DNA of 64,000 nt from Asaia krungthepensis NRIC 0535 (GCF_025995175.1 NZ_BAPV01000004.1:414202-478201), one strand, 5' to 3'. Positions 18,201-27,036 are shown, counted from the first letter of the stretch. Made by a program: numbers and translations. The notes: generated by a model from the letters alone, not told the origin.

Positions 18201-18485
18201 ATCCACGCCATAGCGCCAGTACTCCGTGCCACCCAGCAGGCGCACGACCACACAGCGTGCGCCTGCAATGGTCTGCTCGATATAGAGATCGACCGAAAGG
18301 GGGTGACGCAGGCGCGACAGGGTCGCGACCTGGAGGCTCGGATCCTGCGTTTCATGGATCGCCCGCAGCCCCAGAAGATCGCTTTCGGAAAACGAGAGCA
18401 GGATCAGATCGGCAGGCGCATGGGCGAGGTCCTCAGCCTGTGCCTGCCCGTCCAGATCATGCGATTCCCGAAAGAGGATATGCAT
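15207..18485 (-). CDS. cobN: Cobaltochelatase subunit CobN
   Basis: 1092 aa, the large porphyrin-binding subunit (ChlH/BchH relative) of the ATP-dependent aerobic cobaltochelatase, which inserts Co2+ into hydrogenobyrinate a,c-diamide. Conserved blocks visible include YHDPDIPPCHEYIGFYLWL, IHLGTHGTLEWLPGKTVAL, PVIYPFIVNNPGEAAAAKRR, GHMTPPVQRAGL and, near the C-terminus, DALGHLYLEGSQWSYGNG. The CobS and CobT ATPase subunits that complete the complex are not in this window. The gene starts three bases after the cobW stop, indicating one transcript with cobW. Confidence 0.96.
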   Translation of the reverse strand: MHILFRESHDLDGQAQAEDLAHAPADLILLSFSESDLLGLRAIHETQDPSLQVATLSRLRHPLSVDLYIEQTIAGARCVVVRLLGGTEYWRYGVDELRLTCRAAGIPLAFITGEATPNPALQALSSVDPDQWTRLDALFREGGARNLRCALTVMSALAGLGEDDGAEVEPLPGCALYRRLAPSRRTRALIVFYRAHLLAADLAGVDALADALDASGIGVDLVYAASLRAPEAQAFLDDWLINTPPDIILNATFFAARGEDGTISVLEAAGVPVLQILQPSTTETGWAKALRGLSPSDLAMQVVLPELDGRLNGAPISFRDEAPPGLPARRVPYAPGIALMVAQAQSWLRLAAETPQERRLALVLSDYPGAEGQAAHAVGLDSFASVAAITSMLHEAGYDLSPLEAQALPDALCRSDPALVLDEADYRTAFEALPEAFRARVVAAWGLPSGPVTVRFVSCGKLVVALQPGRGLPQQRKAQYHDPDIPPCHEYIGFYLWLRQVRDISALIHLGTHGTLEWLPGKTVALSESCAPSVLLGSVPVIYPFIVNNPGEAAAAKRRLNAVMIGHMTPPVQRAGLDTAMADLERLIDEYAEADGLDRRRGTVLRRQILDRAADLGVLSESGVASGVEDEAEALARLDAYLCDVKDLQIRDGLHVFGRTPPHHGILVAMLAETAHVAPDHVTQRLDACPEAERLALLAALDGRFIPPGPSGAPTRGRLDVLPTGRNLTTLDPRMLPTRAALLLAHKTAALLLARHMQEEGEPLRHLVLDLWGSATLRTGGEDMALAFLLMGVQPRWDATSGRLTGFEVVPLTVLDRPRVDVTLRISGLFRDAFPGLIALFDQAARAVAARAEEPEWNPLTLDPDTSRIFGAAPGAYGTGLESALAEGSWKDRDALGHLYLEGSQWSYGNGQDGIAEKDALIRRIGRAEMLLHVQDHAETDLLDGTGHAVHEGGLAAAAAALGRAPHLVHGDTSQSETPRLRDLAQEVARVTRGRLANPRWIAGMMRHGYRGAAEMARGVAALEACAATLPIRLDAQIDLAFAALLDDDTCLAFLQAHNPEALADMKKRFGGLMARGLWQSRRNSVAHRLDS

Positions 18486-18488
18486 GGT

Positions 18489-19502
18489 TCAGGCTTCGTT
18501 GAAGCTGCGCTGCACCGCCACGGGGTCCAGACCGTGCAGCCCGATCACCACGAGTTGGCCAGGGGACGCCTCGCCCTGTTCGAAGGCATGACGAATACGC
18601 GCGCCCACGGCCTGAACGCCAAGGCGCAGGCTCTTGCCCGCAATGCGCGCATAGCCCTTCATGCGCAGCACGTCATGGGTGCGTGCCACATGCTCCAGCC
18701 GCGCGATGAACGCCTCGACAGTTTCCTGCTCGCGAAGCGGCAGGACGAAACTGGTGAAATCGTCATGCTCATGCTCGTCCGCTCCGTCATGATGCGAAGG
18801 GCGCGCAGCGAGATCGTCCTCGGCCGCGGCGGAGAGGCCCAGAATGACGGCAGGATCGACGCGCCCTTCGCGTGCACGGATCAGGCGAACGCGCCGGGAC
18901 CGCGTGGCGAGCCCGGATTCGATCGCTGCAAGCTCTGCCTCATCGAGCAGATCGGTCTTGTTGAGCACCACCAGATCGGCGCAATCGAGCTGGTCCTCAT
19001 AGACTTCCTCGAGCGGGTTGTCGTGATCGAGTGAGTCATCCGCCTCGCGCTGGCGCTCGACCGCCTCGGGATTATCGGCGAAACGGCCAGCAGCCACAGC
19101 CGGGGCATCGACCACAGTGATCACGCCATCCACCGTCATGCGCGTGCGCACGCTCGGCCAGCCAAAGGCCTTGAGCAGCGGCTTGGGCAGGGCCAGACCC
19201 GAGGTTTCGATCACGATATGCTCGGGTGGTGACGGGCGATCCAGAAGGGCTTCCATAGTCGGGATGAAATCATCCGCCACCGTGCAGCACAGGCAGCCAT
19301 TGGTCAGCTCGACAATATCTTCTTCGGGGCAGTTGGGCAGGCTGCATCCGCGCAGCGTCCCGCCATCGATCCCCAGCGAGCCGAATTCATTGACGACAAT
19401 GGCGATGCGCCGCCCGTCCGATTTCTCGATCAGATGACGCAACAACGTGGTCTTTCCGGCGCCGAGAAAACCGGTGATGATGGTAACGGGGATCTTGCTC
19501 AT
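18489..19502 (-). CDS. cobW: CobW, COG0523-family metal-chaperone GTPase
   Basis: 337 aa G3E GTPase. Visible features are the Walker A segment [14 protein letters not shown], the metal-binding CxCC motif in [14 protein letters not shown], the [13 protein letters not shown] guanine-specificity block, and a histidine/acid-rich linker ([14 protein letters not shown]) before the C-terminal CobW_C domain. CobW proteins handle metal delivery and are thought to supply Co2+ to the aerobic cobaltochelatase; the placement directly ahead of cobN agrees. Its ATG overlaps the stop of the upstream DUF1636 gene by four bases. Confidence 0.95.
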   Translation of the reverse strand: MSKIPVTIITGFLGAGKTTLLRHLIEKSDGRRIAIVVNEFGSLGIDGGTLRGCSLPNCPEEDIVELTNGCLCCTVADDFIPTMEALLDRPSPPEHIVIETSGLALPKPLLKAFGWPSVRTRMTVDGVITVVDAPAVAAGRFADNPEAVERQREADDSLDHDNPLEEVYEDQLDCADLVVLNKTDLLDEAELAAIESGLATRSRRVRLIRAREGRVDPAVILGLSAAAEDDLAARPSHHDGADEHEHDDFTSFVLPLREQETVEAFIARLEHVARTHDVLRMKGYARIAGKSLRLGVQAVGARIRHAFEQGEASPGQLVVIGLHGLDPVAVQRSFNEA

Positions 19503-19966
19503 GCGAGGTTTCCAGAAGCTTGTGGCGAGAGGGGATCTGCCAGGGCAGGGTTTCGTGGCGCAGAATCTTGTGGGGAGATCGTGCTATCCGCAGGAGAGGC
19601 CTTGCCAGGAGGAGCGTCGACCATGAAGGGAAAACGCCCCAGGATAACCTCACGCAGGCTCTCGGGGCGACGCGACGGCATGACCGTACCGGAGGGCGAA
19701 CGCGCATAGGCCTGTGCATAGATCAGCAGATCGGGTGCCAGTTCGGGATGAAGACGGCCCAGAAGCCAGGACCATTTCCCCGGCATGGAAAGCGTCGCCG
19801 TGCACCCCTGCTGGCAGGCTGCCAGGCAGCGCACCCCCTGAACACGCACGGCAGTTTCCCCGGCCAGCGCGACCAACGCATCATGCAGGGCCTCGCCCCC
19901 GTCGCGACAGGTCTGGCAGACATGCAGAACAGGCGTCTCGCCTGGTGAAAGGATCGGTTCGGCCAT
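19499..19966 (-). CDS. DUF1636 metal-binding protein (ferredoxin-like)
   Basis: 155 aa from the ATG at 19966, which has a strong GGGAGG four bases upstream. The open frame continues to 20230 but would run through the B12 riboswitch, so the longer form is rejected. Cys17 and Cys20 ([10 protein letters not shown]) with Cys47, Cys51 and Cys55 ([10 protein letters not shown]) look like a metal or 2Fe-2S site. The block [20 protein letters not shown] is typical of DUF1636. This family repeatedly co-occurs with cobW and cobN and is presumed to act in cobalt handling. It is the first gene of the riboswitch-controlled operon and is coupled to cobW by an ATGA overlap. Confidence 0.85.
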   Translation of the reverse strand: MAEPILSPGETPVLHVCQTCRDGGEALHDALVALAGETAVRVQGVRCLAACQQGCTATLSMPGKWSWLLGRLHPELAPDLLIYAQAYARSPSGTVMPSRRPESLREVILGRFPFMVDAPPGKASPADSTISPQDSAPRNPALADPLSPQASGNLA

Positions 19967-20129
19967 GGGCCCTCCCGGACCGGACCCGGCGTCCCGAAAA
20001 ATCCGGGCGACAGGCAAGAAAGGCGCAAAGTCGATTGCCGGTACGAACCGGCCCACCCTGACCTGCACCTCTCGGCGCTGGACAGGATCCGTCTCTCTCC
20101 GGGCACCCCGCCGGACAGCGAAATCAGCG

Positions 20130-20318
20130 ATATGACGGCAGGTCTCCTGGCTCATGGCACCGGTTTCCCGGAGCCGTCGCCCCCTTCCCGGAGTGCACTC
20201 CAGTGGGATATGGCGACGGTATTGCACCATCTACAGTTGCGGGGGCAGCGCGGGACTGGCGCGTTACTGCGCGCACCCGCTTCCCTTTTCACCCCTTGCA
20301 GGGCACCGTCGCCCCTTG
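20130..20318 (-). promoter_or_regulatory. Cobalamin (B12) riboswitch
   Basis: On the minus strand the aptamer landmarks appear in order: GGTGCCC, AAGGGAAGCGGGTG, the core GCTGCCCCCGCAACTGTA, the B12-box-like region around CCCACTGGAGTGCACTCCGG with GGGAAGG, and the closing strand GAGCCAGGAGACCTGCCGTC. The element ends ~160 nt before the DUF1636 start. It should repress DUF1636-cobW-cobN-cobB-cobC when adenosylcobalamin is plentiful, and perhaps the TonB receptor gene as well. Confidence 0.93.
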
Positions 20319-20452
20319 TCTAGCAGATTTGCCGAAACCGATGCAAAGCGGCAGAGCGCGGTGCGGGTCATTCTGTTTCCATCTTGAAACATCATGTCGA
20401 CCCCTGACATCATCGGCGCTCCACCCCATGATACGAGTGAGGGATGACCCCC

Positions 20453-21160
20453 ATGCCTCATCTTCTTGTTGTCGATGACGATCAGGACATCCTGACGCTG
20501 CTCGGCACGTTCCTGCGCAAGCATCAGCATCGTGTCTCCACCGCGCAGGACGGCGCAGCGATGTTCGCCATTCTCGACACCGAGCCGGTCGATCTCATCA
20601 TTCTCGACATCATGCTGCAGCATGAAGACGGCTTCAGCCTCTGCCAGCGACTACGTGCCACGTCGCGCGTGCCGGTCATCATGCTCTCCGCCATGGCCGA
20701 CCACACAGATCGGGTGGTGGGGCTGGAAATCGGCGCCGATGATTATCTGACCAAACCCTTCGACCAGCGCGAATTGCTCGCCAGGGTGAAAGCCGTGCTG
20801 CGCCGCAGCAATGCTGCGGACGACCCGGCGCCCTCCCTGCGTCCCAGCCTGCGTTTCGGAAGCTGGATTCTGGATGTCACAAGGCGTGAATTGCGCGCCT
20901 CCGATTCCTCACTGGTTCCCCTCTCAGGCGGCGAATTCGACCTGCTGCTGTCCTTCGCCGAGCATCCACAGCGTGTGCTGACACGCGACCAGCTCATGGA
21001 TATGGCGCGCGGCCCCGATCATGCCGCATTCGATCGCAGCATCGACGTGCAGGTGAGCCGCCTGCGCGCCAAGCTGGAGGAAGACCCCAGAAATCCGACC
21101 TTGATCCGTACCGTGCGCAATGGGGGCTATCTGTTCGCCTCTGCGGTAAAACGCTCATGA
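20453..21160 (+). CDS. OmpR-family response regulator
   Basis: 235 aa from the ATG at 20453, nine bases after GAGGG; an ATG three codons earlier (20444) touches that GAGGG and is less likely. The receiver domain has the acidic pocket VVDDDQD, the phosphoacceptor Asp in LIILDIML, and the Lys in DDYLTKPFD. The C-terminal winged-helix domain ends with DVQVSRLRAKLEEDP and RTVRNGGYLFA. The histidine kinase gene overlaps its stop (ATGA), so this is a cognate pair. Neighbouring targets may include the DUF3313 lipoprotein downstream, but no binding site can be assigned. Confidence 0.95.
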   Translation: MPHLLVVDDDQDILTLLGTFLRKHQHRVSTAQDGAAMFAILDTEPVDLIILDIMLQHEDGFSLCQRLRATSRVPVIMLSAMADHTDRVVGLEIGADDYLTKPFDQRELLARVKAVLRRSNAADDPAPSLRPSLRFGSWILDVTRRELRASDSSLVPLSGGEFDLLLSFAEHPQRVLTRDQLMDMARGPDHAAFDRSIDVQVSRLRAKLEEDPRNPTLIRTVRNGGYLFASAVKRS

Positions 21161-22536
21161 CGCGGCGCTTTCTCATGCAGGACACGATCTCGCGCCGCCT
21201 GATCGTAACCGTCGCTCTGGCGGCGGCGGTGACATTGCTCCTGCTCGAACTCTTTGTGGCCTTTGGCGGTCAATGGACAAAGCCCGATATCGAGGCCACG
21301 GGCATGGTGCGCGAGGTGGCGTCTGTCATTCGCATGACCGGCGCCGCACCCGCAGAACACCGCCCCGCCCTGCTTCAAGCAGCCAATACGACCGAACTGC
21401 ATTTCGCCTGGTATGCCCCGCATTCTCCCCTCGCCCTCGCCCTGGAGCACGGCCATTACCGGGCGATGGAGGTCGGCGAATCCTGGCATTTCCTCAGCCC
21501 GCATCTGGGGCATCGGCCACGCCATATGGCCGTATTCCAAGAAGATAATCCGGTCTCGTTACTTCCTGGACTGCCTTATGACCGCTCTGTTTTTCACGAT
21601 GCGTATTTTGCCGGGGTTCAGCTCGATGACGGAAGCTGGATCCTGTGCGTGGCCTTGCAGAGATTCTGGGGGCTCTATGCCTTTCAGCGTCTTTGCCTCG
21701 AAGGCGCCATGCTCGCCCTCTGGATCATTGCCGTCTCGCTCATCGCATCGCGTCAGCTCTCCCGCCCGATCGAACATCTGGCTCATGGCGTACGTCAGAT
21801 CGCCGGTAAGCCTGCCTCGGCACACCTCCCTGAAACCGGCCCGCGTGAACTCCGCCTCGTTGCAGAGACGATCAACGCCCTTCAGGCCCAGATTGCGAAA
21901 TTCGTAGCGGATCGTACGACCATGCTGGCCGCGATCTCCCATGATCTGCGCACGCCCCTCACCCGCATCCGCTTGCGCGGCGAATTCATCGACTGCACGG
22001 AGCAGCAGAGACTGCTGTTTCGCGATGTCGACGAAATGCAGATCATGATCGATGGCGCGCTCTCCTTCTTTCGCGAAGATGCCGCGCGCGAGGAAAGCAC
22101 GGCCTTCGATCTCTCTGGCTTGCTTCAGACGATCGCCTATGACTATGCCGATCAGGGGCATGATGTACGCTACGACAATCCGGGGCGTATCGGCTATCGA
22201 GGGCCAATCCATGCGTTGAAACGCGTTTTCTCCAATCTGGTGGAAAATGCCATCAAATATGCCACGCCACCCCACATCACCCTGACACAGGAGGCCGAGG
22301 GCGCGCTGGTCGTCACGATCATCGATGACGGGCCCGGTATTCCGCCCGAAGCCTTGAATGCTGTTTTCGAACCCTATTTCCGACTGGATAAATCGCGCAA
22401 CCGTCAGACAGGCGGCGTGGGGCTGGGCCTGACCTCGGCACGCACCATCATGCGCGCGCATGGCGGGGATATCATGATGCAGAACCGCCCCCAAGGTGGA
22501 CTCTGCGTACAGGTTTTTCTTCCCGCCAGCCCATGA
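21157..22536 (+). CDS. Sensor histidine kinase, EnvZ-like
   Basis: 459 aa inner-membrane kinase. A first membrane helix (residues ~14-36) and a second (~185-205) flank a ~150-residue periplasmic sensor. A HAMP linker (ASRQLSRPIEHLAHGVRQIAG) follows, then the H-box AAISHDLRTPLTRIRLRG with the phosphorylated His, the N-box NLVENAIKYA, and the G-boxes DDGPGIPPEALNAVF and GGVGLGLTSAR. It is translationally coupled to the response regulator upstream. The sensor region has no recognised ligand-binding fold, so the stimulus is unknown. Confidence 0.95.
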   Translation: MTRRFLMQDTISRRLIVTVALAAAVTLLLLELFVAFGGQWTKPDIEATGMVREVASVIRMTGAAPAEHRPALLQAANTTELHFAWYAPHSPLALALEHGHYRAMEVGESWHFLSPHLGHRPRHMAVFQEDNPVSLLPGLPYDRSVFHDAYFAGVQLDDGSWILCVALQRFWGLYAFQRLCLEGAMLALWIIAVSLIASRQLSRPIEHLAHGVRQIAGKPASAHLPETGPRELRLVAETINALQAQIAKFVADRTTMLAAISHDLRTPLTRIRLRGEFIDCTEQQRLLFRDVDEMQIMIDGALSFFREDAAREESTAFDLSGLLQTIAYDYADQGHDVRYDNPGRIGYRGPIHALKRVFSNLVENAIKYATPPHITLTQEAEGALVVTIIDDGPGIPPEALNAVFEPYFRLDKSRNRQTGGVGLGLTSARTIMRAHGGDIMMQNRPQGGLCVQVFLPASP

Positions 22537-22669
22537 ATCGTCAATTGTTTCAGCGCGGGAATATGCAGGACATCAAGCAGCAAGAACCGGCCGTCAGAAC
22601 AGGGTAAGCCTGCGGCCCCGGGAAGATTCGATACAGGGCCGCTCCCCGAAAGATGGAGACCCCCTGATC

Positions 22670-23410
22670 ATGATCTGCCTTGCCCCTGCCCGACATCACT
22701 CCCCTCGTGCTCCGCTGTTCTGGCGCCGACTGATCCTGCCCCTCACCATTTCCAGCATGGGTGCCCTGACCGCCTGCGCGGGACAGGGTACGACAAAAAC
22801 AGGTTTCATCGCTCCCGAAACCTACGGCATGATGGTTCACCCCAAAGGACATAGCGATGATCTGGTCTATGCCGCCCCCGTTTCACCGGGGGAACGGTAT
22901 CAATACGTGATGATCGATCACGCGCAGTGGCACCCCTCTGCCAAGGCTCCCCATCTGACCCTCAAGGCAGAAGCGCGCGTGACACAGGCCTTCGATGAGG
23001 AATTGCACAAGATTCTTGCCAAGGACTTCACGATCCTGCCGCCAGAAACACTCTCTCCTCCTCCGGGCACGCTGAGAATTCAGGCGGCAATCACCAATCT
23101 GCGCCGCAGCAAATGGTATTACAACGCCTTGCCCATCGTTGCCGGCTTTGCCGCAGGCGCGGCAGGCGGCGGTCTGCCGCCTATTCCACCCCCCGCACCG
23201 GGTGGCGCAAGCGAGGAACTGGTGGCCATCGATGCGTCGAACGGAAGGACGCTGATGGCCATCGCGACCTATAATAACGGCATGCCCTGGAACATGATGG
23301 GACAATGGCTGCCCTATGCCCATGCACGACGCGCCTTTCATCTCGCGGCGGCGCTGATGGACGAGCAATTGCACCAGACGGGCATCGCCCCGTCCCCCAT
23401 TCCCGGCTGA
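22670..23410 (+). CDS. DUF3313-type lipoprotein
   Basis: 246 aa from the ATG at 22670. A membrane-spanning leader ends in the lipobox LTAC (Cys36), so the mature protein is a lipoprotein, probably at the outer membrane. The mature chain has the GFIAPETYGMM and YQYVMIDHAQWHPSA blocks that place it with DUF3313 proteins. It also has a Gly/Ala/Pro-rich stretch (AGFAAGAAGGGLPPIPPPAP) that could be a hydrophobic hairpin. The longer frame from 22496 overlaps the kinase gene and lacks a binding site. Molecular function is unknown. It follows the two-component pair by ~130 bp. Confidence 0.8.
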   Translation: MICLAPARHHSPRAPLFWRRLILPLTISSMGALTACAGQGTTKTGFIAPETYGMMVHPKGHSDDLVYAAPVSPGERYQYVMIDHAQWHPSAKAPHLTLKAEARVTQAFDEELHKILAKDFTILPPETLSPPPGTLRIQAAITNLRRSKWYYNALPIVAGFAAGAAGGGLPPIPPPAPGGASEELVAIDASNGRTLMAIATYNNGMPWNMMGQWLPYAHARRAFHLAAALMDEQLHQTGIAPSPIPG

Positions 23411-23475
23411 GCATTCTGACCGCCTCTGAAGCAAAGACTGCACTTATACCCCATACTCTCGCACGAGGAGACACC

Positions 23476-23685
23476 ATGCATCCGTTACGACTTGCCATCA
23501 GGCACCACTGGCCACTTCTCGGGCTGGTTCTCAGCCGGGACACCCTGATGCTTCTGGAAACGTTTATCCCGGCCACCTTGAGCCGCCTCACCGAGCTGCG
23601 CCATAACTATGCGCAGGGTTCCAACGGGACTGAACGCATCGGGGGAGTAGACCAATCGCAGCGTTCGCGCACGGCGATCCTATGA
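23476..23685 (+). CDS. Small hypothetical protein
   Basis: 69 aa, chosen because its ATG is preceded by a strong GAGGAGA seven bases upstream and the frame is followed by a terminator-like hairpin. The N-terminal half (HHWPLLGLVLSRDTLMLLETFIPATL) is amphipathic to hydrophobic; the C-terminal half is polar. No family is recognised. Confidence 0.45.
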   Translation: MHPLRLAIRHHWPLLGLVLSRDTLMLLETFIPATLSRLTELRHNYAQGSNGTERIGGVDQSQRSRTAIL

Positions 23686-23707
23686 AGGGCAACATTCCGC
23701 CGCATTC

Positions 23708-23739
23708 AGCCCGACCACCAATTCTGCGAGGGTCGGGCT
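23708..23739 (+). terminator. Terminator-like hairpin
   Basis: AGCCCGACC and GGTCGGGCT form a perfect 9-bp stem around a 14-base loop, between the small ORF (plus) and the convergent Hint gene (minus). There is no long T-run. Confidence 0.6.
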
Positions 23740-23801
23740 AAATAAACGCCCACAGGCAAAGGGGACCGTAATTCGGCCCTCCCATGCCTGACGGACGCGT
23801 T

Positions 23802-25274
23802 TTACGCCGCCTTGCGTTCAACAAGACAGACAGGAGCAGTCTCGAGGTACGGACCCGCCTGGAGAACTTCAATCGTCAACAAGCCCTGGGTTTCCGTGGT
23901 CGTTCCAAAATCGAGCCATGCACATCCCGCAGTCCAGCGTCCCAGTTCACCTTCGGCCCGTTGGCACCAGCCCGTTTCGGCGGTTCCCTGCAGATGTTCT
24001 GTCACCACCGTGCTTGTATCGGCTCCGAAAATCGTAACCTCGCCCACGCAGATACCGAGTTCGCGACGATCGTCCAGGAACGGCCCGACGACATCACATG
24101 GGCGGGAATGGCGCGAAACGATATGAGCGCCTGCCTGGTCCGCAGGAATCGAGAATACCGCCCAACGATCATTGACGCGCAGCGGATCGACCCGCTCCCC
24201 ATTCGCCAGAATAAGGTGAAGATCAGGGTTGCCGATCAGGGTCTTCATGGGTGCCATGGAAGCAAGACCCGCACGCGTGGCCATCTGATCCAGACGATCA
24301 TGAATCCCCTTGGCAACGGAAACGTCCCTGCACAGGGGCGCAGCAAGGGCTACGAGCTCATTTTCGTTTTCAGATCGCGATCCTGCGGAAAACCGGCTGA
24401 TATCGTCGCGGAGCGTCTCGGTAAGAGCGCCGTTGGCGCAGATAATCGCATGTCCGGCCGTTTTGAAATGATAGTATTCATAACGCGGCAGATCGTCCCG
24501 GTAAAATATGGAACGATGATTAACGAGCATGCGTGCAGGGACGAACATCCCATCGATCAGGAAACAGTGCTCCGGCGTGACCAGAAGATCTGATCGGGGA
24601 GCATCTGAACCGAAAGCCCCGGCAAGGATGCAGATCGGCCGTTTATCCACGTCGGGATGGCCGGTGTCTTGAACCACGCTGGCCTTGCATCCACTCCAGG
24701 TGATGGCCTGAAGCCCAGCGGGTTCTCCCTTCGCATCATAGGTCATGACTTTCTGACCCGCTACCAGCTTCTCAACCGGCACCTCGCCGTCTTCCGTCTC
24801 AATCAGGGCACCGGCGAGGAAACAATAGCCCGGCTTGTCGCTGTAAAACTTTGCTCCTGGCACCAGAAGTCCGCCTGACGCACCGCCAGCCCAGGGGTAA
24901 CCAGGCAACACGAGCTCGATATAGGCAAGCTCGTTGGATACTCCAATAGTACTGAAATGAAGATGGTAAGTATTTGTTTTCGAATCGTAGGAATCTGAGA
25001 CCGATATGGACCGATTGGAATTATTGATACAGAAAAAACTGATATCCACGCCCGTACTTCCCTGCGGGAGGGAAACATTGAACACCCACTTCTTGCCGCC
25101 CGACGTCAGCGCATTGATATCGACGTAAAAAGTCCCGCCGTTCTGCCCAAGGGCGAGGTCATAGGCATGATAAGACCCACCCTGAGGAAGGGAAGAGGAT
25201 TTTACGGTAAATGTCCCACCATCCACACTATATGACTGGCTACCATTGAACTGGCTGTCGCCGGATCTCTCCAC
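23802..25274 (-). CDS. Hint-domain protein with conserved post-Hint region
   Basis: 490 aa from a GTG at 25274 preceded by AAGGAT at seven bases; a TTG-started extension to 25349 has no binding site. Residues ~1-140 are a short beta-rich domain without AIDA repeats. Hint starts at Cys151 (CFLAGALIETEDGEVPVEKL) and has block B TPEH (LVTPEHCFLIDGMF) followed by VPARMLVNHRSIFY. The C-terminal ~150 residues contain SRHSRPCDVVGPFLDDRRELG, alignable with the same region of the Hint protein at 8233 although the N-terminal halves are unrelated. No signal peptide is seen. The DNA upstream is much richer in A+T than the rest of the window. Function is unknown. Confidence 0.82.
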   Translation of the reverse strand: MERSGDSQFNGSQSYSVDGGTFTVKSSSLPQGGSYHAYDLALGQNGGTFYVDINALTSGGKKWVFNVSLPQGSTGVDISFFCINNSNRSISVSDSYDSKTNTYHLHFSTIGVSNELAYIELVLPGYPWAGGASGGLLVPGAKFYSDKPGYCFLAGALIETEDGEVPVEKLVAGQKVMTYDAKGEPAGLQAITWSGCKASVVQDTGHPDVDKRPICILAGAFGSDAPRSDLLVTPEHCFLIDGMFVPARMLVNHRSIFYRDDLPRYEYYHFKTAGHAIICANGALTETLRDDISRFSAGSRSENENELVALAAPLCRDVSVAKGIHDRLDQMATRAGLASMAPMKTLIGNPDLHLILANGERVDPLRVNDRWAVFSIPADQAGAHIVSRHSRPCDVVGPFLDDRRELGICVGEVTIFGADTSTVVTEHLQGTAETGWCQRAEGELGRWTAGCAWLDFGTTTETQGLLTIEVLQAGPYLETAPVCLVERKAA

Positions 25275-25332
25275 GGTTTTTATCCTTATTATGTTCTTGA
25301 GCGATCTTTGTCGGCAGTAGCCGAGGCGGCCA

Positions 25333-25443
25333 CTATACCAATAACACAATCAACAGAACTATTATCACCATGAAAATATAAACTATCAATGCAAATAATG
25401 TTTTCAATTTGTATTTTGCATGATTGCCATAGACAAACAGCAT
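25333..25443 (-). CDS. Possible short hydrophobic peptide
   Basis: 36 codons from an ATG at 25443. The C-terminal 20 residues are almost purely Ile, Val and Leu, a single membrane helix preceded by a Lys-rich stretch (HAKYKLKTL). The only candidate binding site (AGGA) is about 14 bases away, which is poor. It lies 58 bp upstream of the Hint gene. AT-rich DNA produces such frames by chance, so this is a weak call. Confidence 0.2.
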   Translation of the reverse strand: MLFVYGNHAKYKLKTLFALIVYIFMVIIVLLIVLLV

Positions 25444-25670
25444 TACTTTTATCAGATTTCCTATTGTTTTCCATATAAAAACAATAACCGCTACGTGTAA
25501 GCGTGCTGAACGTTCGCCTTCCGGTGTTCCTGATATCGAGATCCCACTCTGCCCAACTCCGGTTGGCTGATCAGTCGCCAACTGCGGCCGCAGTTCTCAC
25601 GAGCTTCGATTCTCACTATTCGAGTCATGGGCAATGGCAAGATATTAAGCGGCGTACCCCCGCGTGACAA

Positions 25671-25716
25671 AACGTTTTCACGATCCCGTGAAGCGTTAAT
25701 TATGTTATTTATAACA
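25671..25716. promoter_or_regulatory. Two inverted repeats upstream of chvE, candidate operator region
   Basis: TTCACG-ATCC-CGTGAA (25677-25692) and TGTTAT-TT-ATAACA (25703-25716) are both perfect dyads in an otherwise unassigned ~680-bp gap between the Hint gene and chvE. They sit ~240 bp before the chvE start. Their use as operators for the sugar transporter is inference. Confidence 0.4.
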
Positions 25717-25956
25717 CGACAATGATATGTTTAGATCATGCAATGTTACGACGCGGCATGTGAGTCGCGCGGAACATCCCATTTTTCAGGACATGTACCT
25801 CCACCCTCGCAGCGCCTCTACGGACAGGACCATCCTCTTCTGCACGGGCGACTGCTTCTCGTCGCGCTTCTCCTGGGCCTTGCCCCCATCATGTCGTTGC
25901 ACAGTCGTCGGACGCCCCCTTGGAAAGCCGCCGACTGCATTTTGGACAGTCACACC

Positions 25957-27036
25957 ATGAGCAGAATCAGTACTGGTCTCGCCTCTCTTGCGCTGGTCAC
26001 AACGGCCCTTTTCGGCCCCCTTGCCACAGGTTCGGCCATCGCAGAGGACAAGCCTGTTGTCGGCATCGCCATGCCCACCAAATCCTCTGCACGCTGGATT
26101 GCCGACGGCAATAATATTGTCAAAACCCTGCAATCGCGCGGTTATCGGACCGATCTGCAATATGCCGATGACGACGTGCCCAATCAGGTCTCGCAGATCG
26201 AAAACATGGTCGCCAAGGGGGACAAGGTGCTGGTGATCGCCGCCATCGACGGCACCACGCTCTCCGACACGCTGCACAAGGCTGCGCAGCGCGGGGTCAA
26301 GGTCATTGCCTATGACCGTCTTATCCGCAATTCACCCGACGTCAGCAATTATGCGACGTTCGACAATTTCCAGGTTGGCGTGCTTCAGGCAAGCTCCCTG
26401 GTCAAGGCACTTGGCTTGCCCGACGCCAAGGGACCGTTCAATATCGAGCTTTTCGGCGGCTCACCGGACGATAACAACGCCTATTTCTTCTTCAATGGCG
26501 CCATGTCGGTGCTCAAGCCCTATCTTGATAGCGGCAAGCTGGTAATCCCCTCCGGCCAGAAGACCATGGACAAGGTCTCGACCCTGCGTTGGGACGGTGC
26601 CACCGCACAGTCACGCATGGATAATCTGCTGAGCGCCTATTATACCGACCGTCATCTCGACGCCGTGCTCTCCCCTTATGACGGCATCTCCATTGGCATC
26701 ATCTCCTCGCTCAAGGGGGTAGGCTATGGCAGTGGCGACACCAAAATGGCCTATGTCAGCGGACAGGATTGCGAAATTCCTTCCGTCAAATCCATTCTTG
26801 CGGGCGACCAGTACTCTTCGATCTTCAAGGACACGCGCAAGCTGGCCGGCGTGACCGCTGACATGGTGGACGCCATGCTGGCGGGCAAGACGGTGCCGGT
26901 CAACGATACCAAGAGCTATAATAACGGCGTCAAGGTGGTGCCCGCCTATCTGCTGACACCGGTGGTCGTAACCAAAGCCAATATCCGTCCGACCCTGATC
27001 GATAGCGGCTATTATACCGCAAGCCAGATCGAGTAG
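25957..27036 (+). CDS. chvE: Multiple-sugar ABC transporter, periplasmic binding protein ChvE
   Basis: 359 aa. The ATG at 25957 opens a signal peptide ([22 protein letters not shown]); the frame is open back to 25738, but that part is not ChvE-like. The mature protein is a type I periplasmic binding fold: [74 protein letters not shown] and [17 protein letters not shown]. ChvE binds aldoses such as arabinose, galactose, glucose and xylose in Agrobacterium, where it also signals to VirA. Here it heads a complete transporter operon; mmsA begins four bases after its stop. Confidence 0.93.
   Translation: MSRISTGLASLALVTTALFGPLATGSAIAEDKPVVGIAMPTKSSARWIADGNNIVKTLQSRGYRTDLQYADDDVPNQVSQIENMVAKGDKVLVIAAIDGTTLSDTLHKAAQRGVKVIAYDRLIRNSPDVSNYATFDNFQVGVLQASSLVKALGLPDAKGPFNIELFGGSPDDNNAYFFFNGAMSVLKPYLDSGKLVIPSGQKTMDKVSTLRWDGATAQSRMDNLLSAYYTDRHLDAVLSPYDGISIGIISSLKGVGYGSGDTKMAYVSGQDCEIPSVKSILAGDQYSSIFKDTRKLAGVTADMVDAMLAGKTVPVNDTKSYNNGVKVVPAYLLTPVVVTKANIRPTLIDSGYYTASQIE

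Noticed and set aside
19967..20230. N-terminal extension of the DUF1636 gene
   Set aside because: It would translate through the B12 riboswitch, and the ATG at 19966 has a strong ribosome binding site and fits the family start.
20231..20452. Response-regulator promoter inside the riboswitch-proximal gap
   Set aside because: The gap surely contains divergent promoters, but no -35/-10 pair was clear enough to place.
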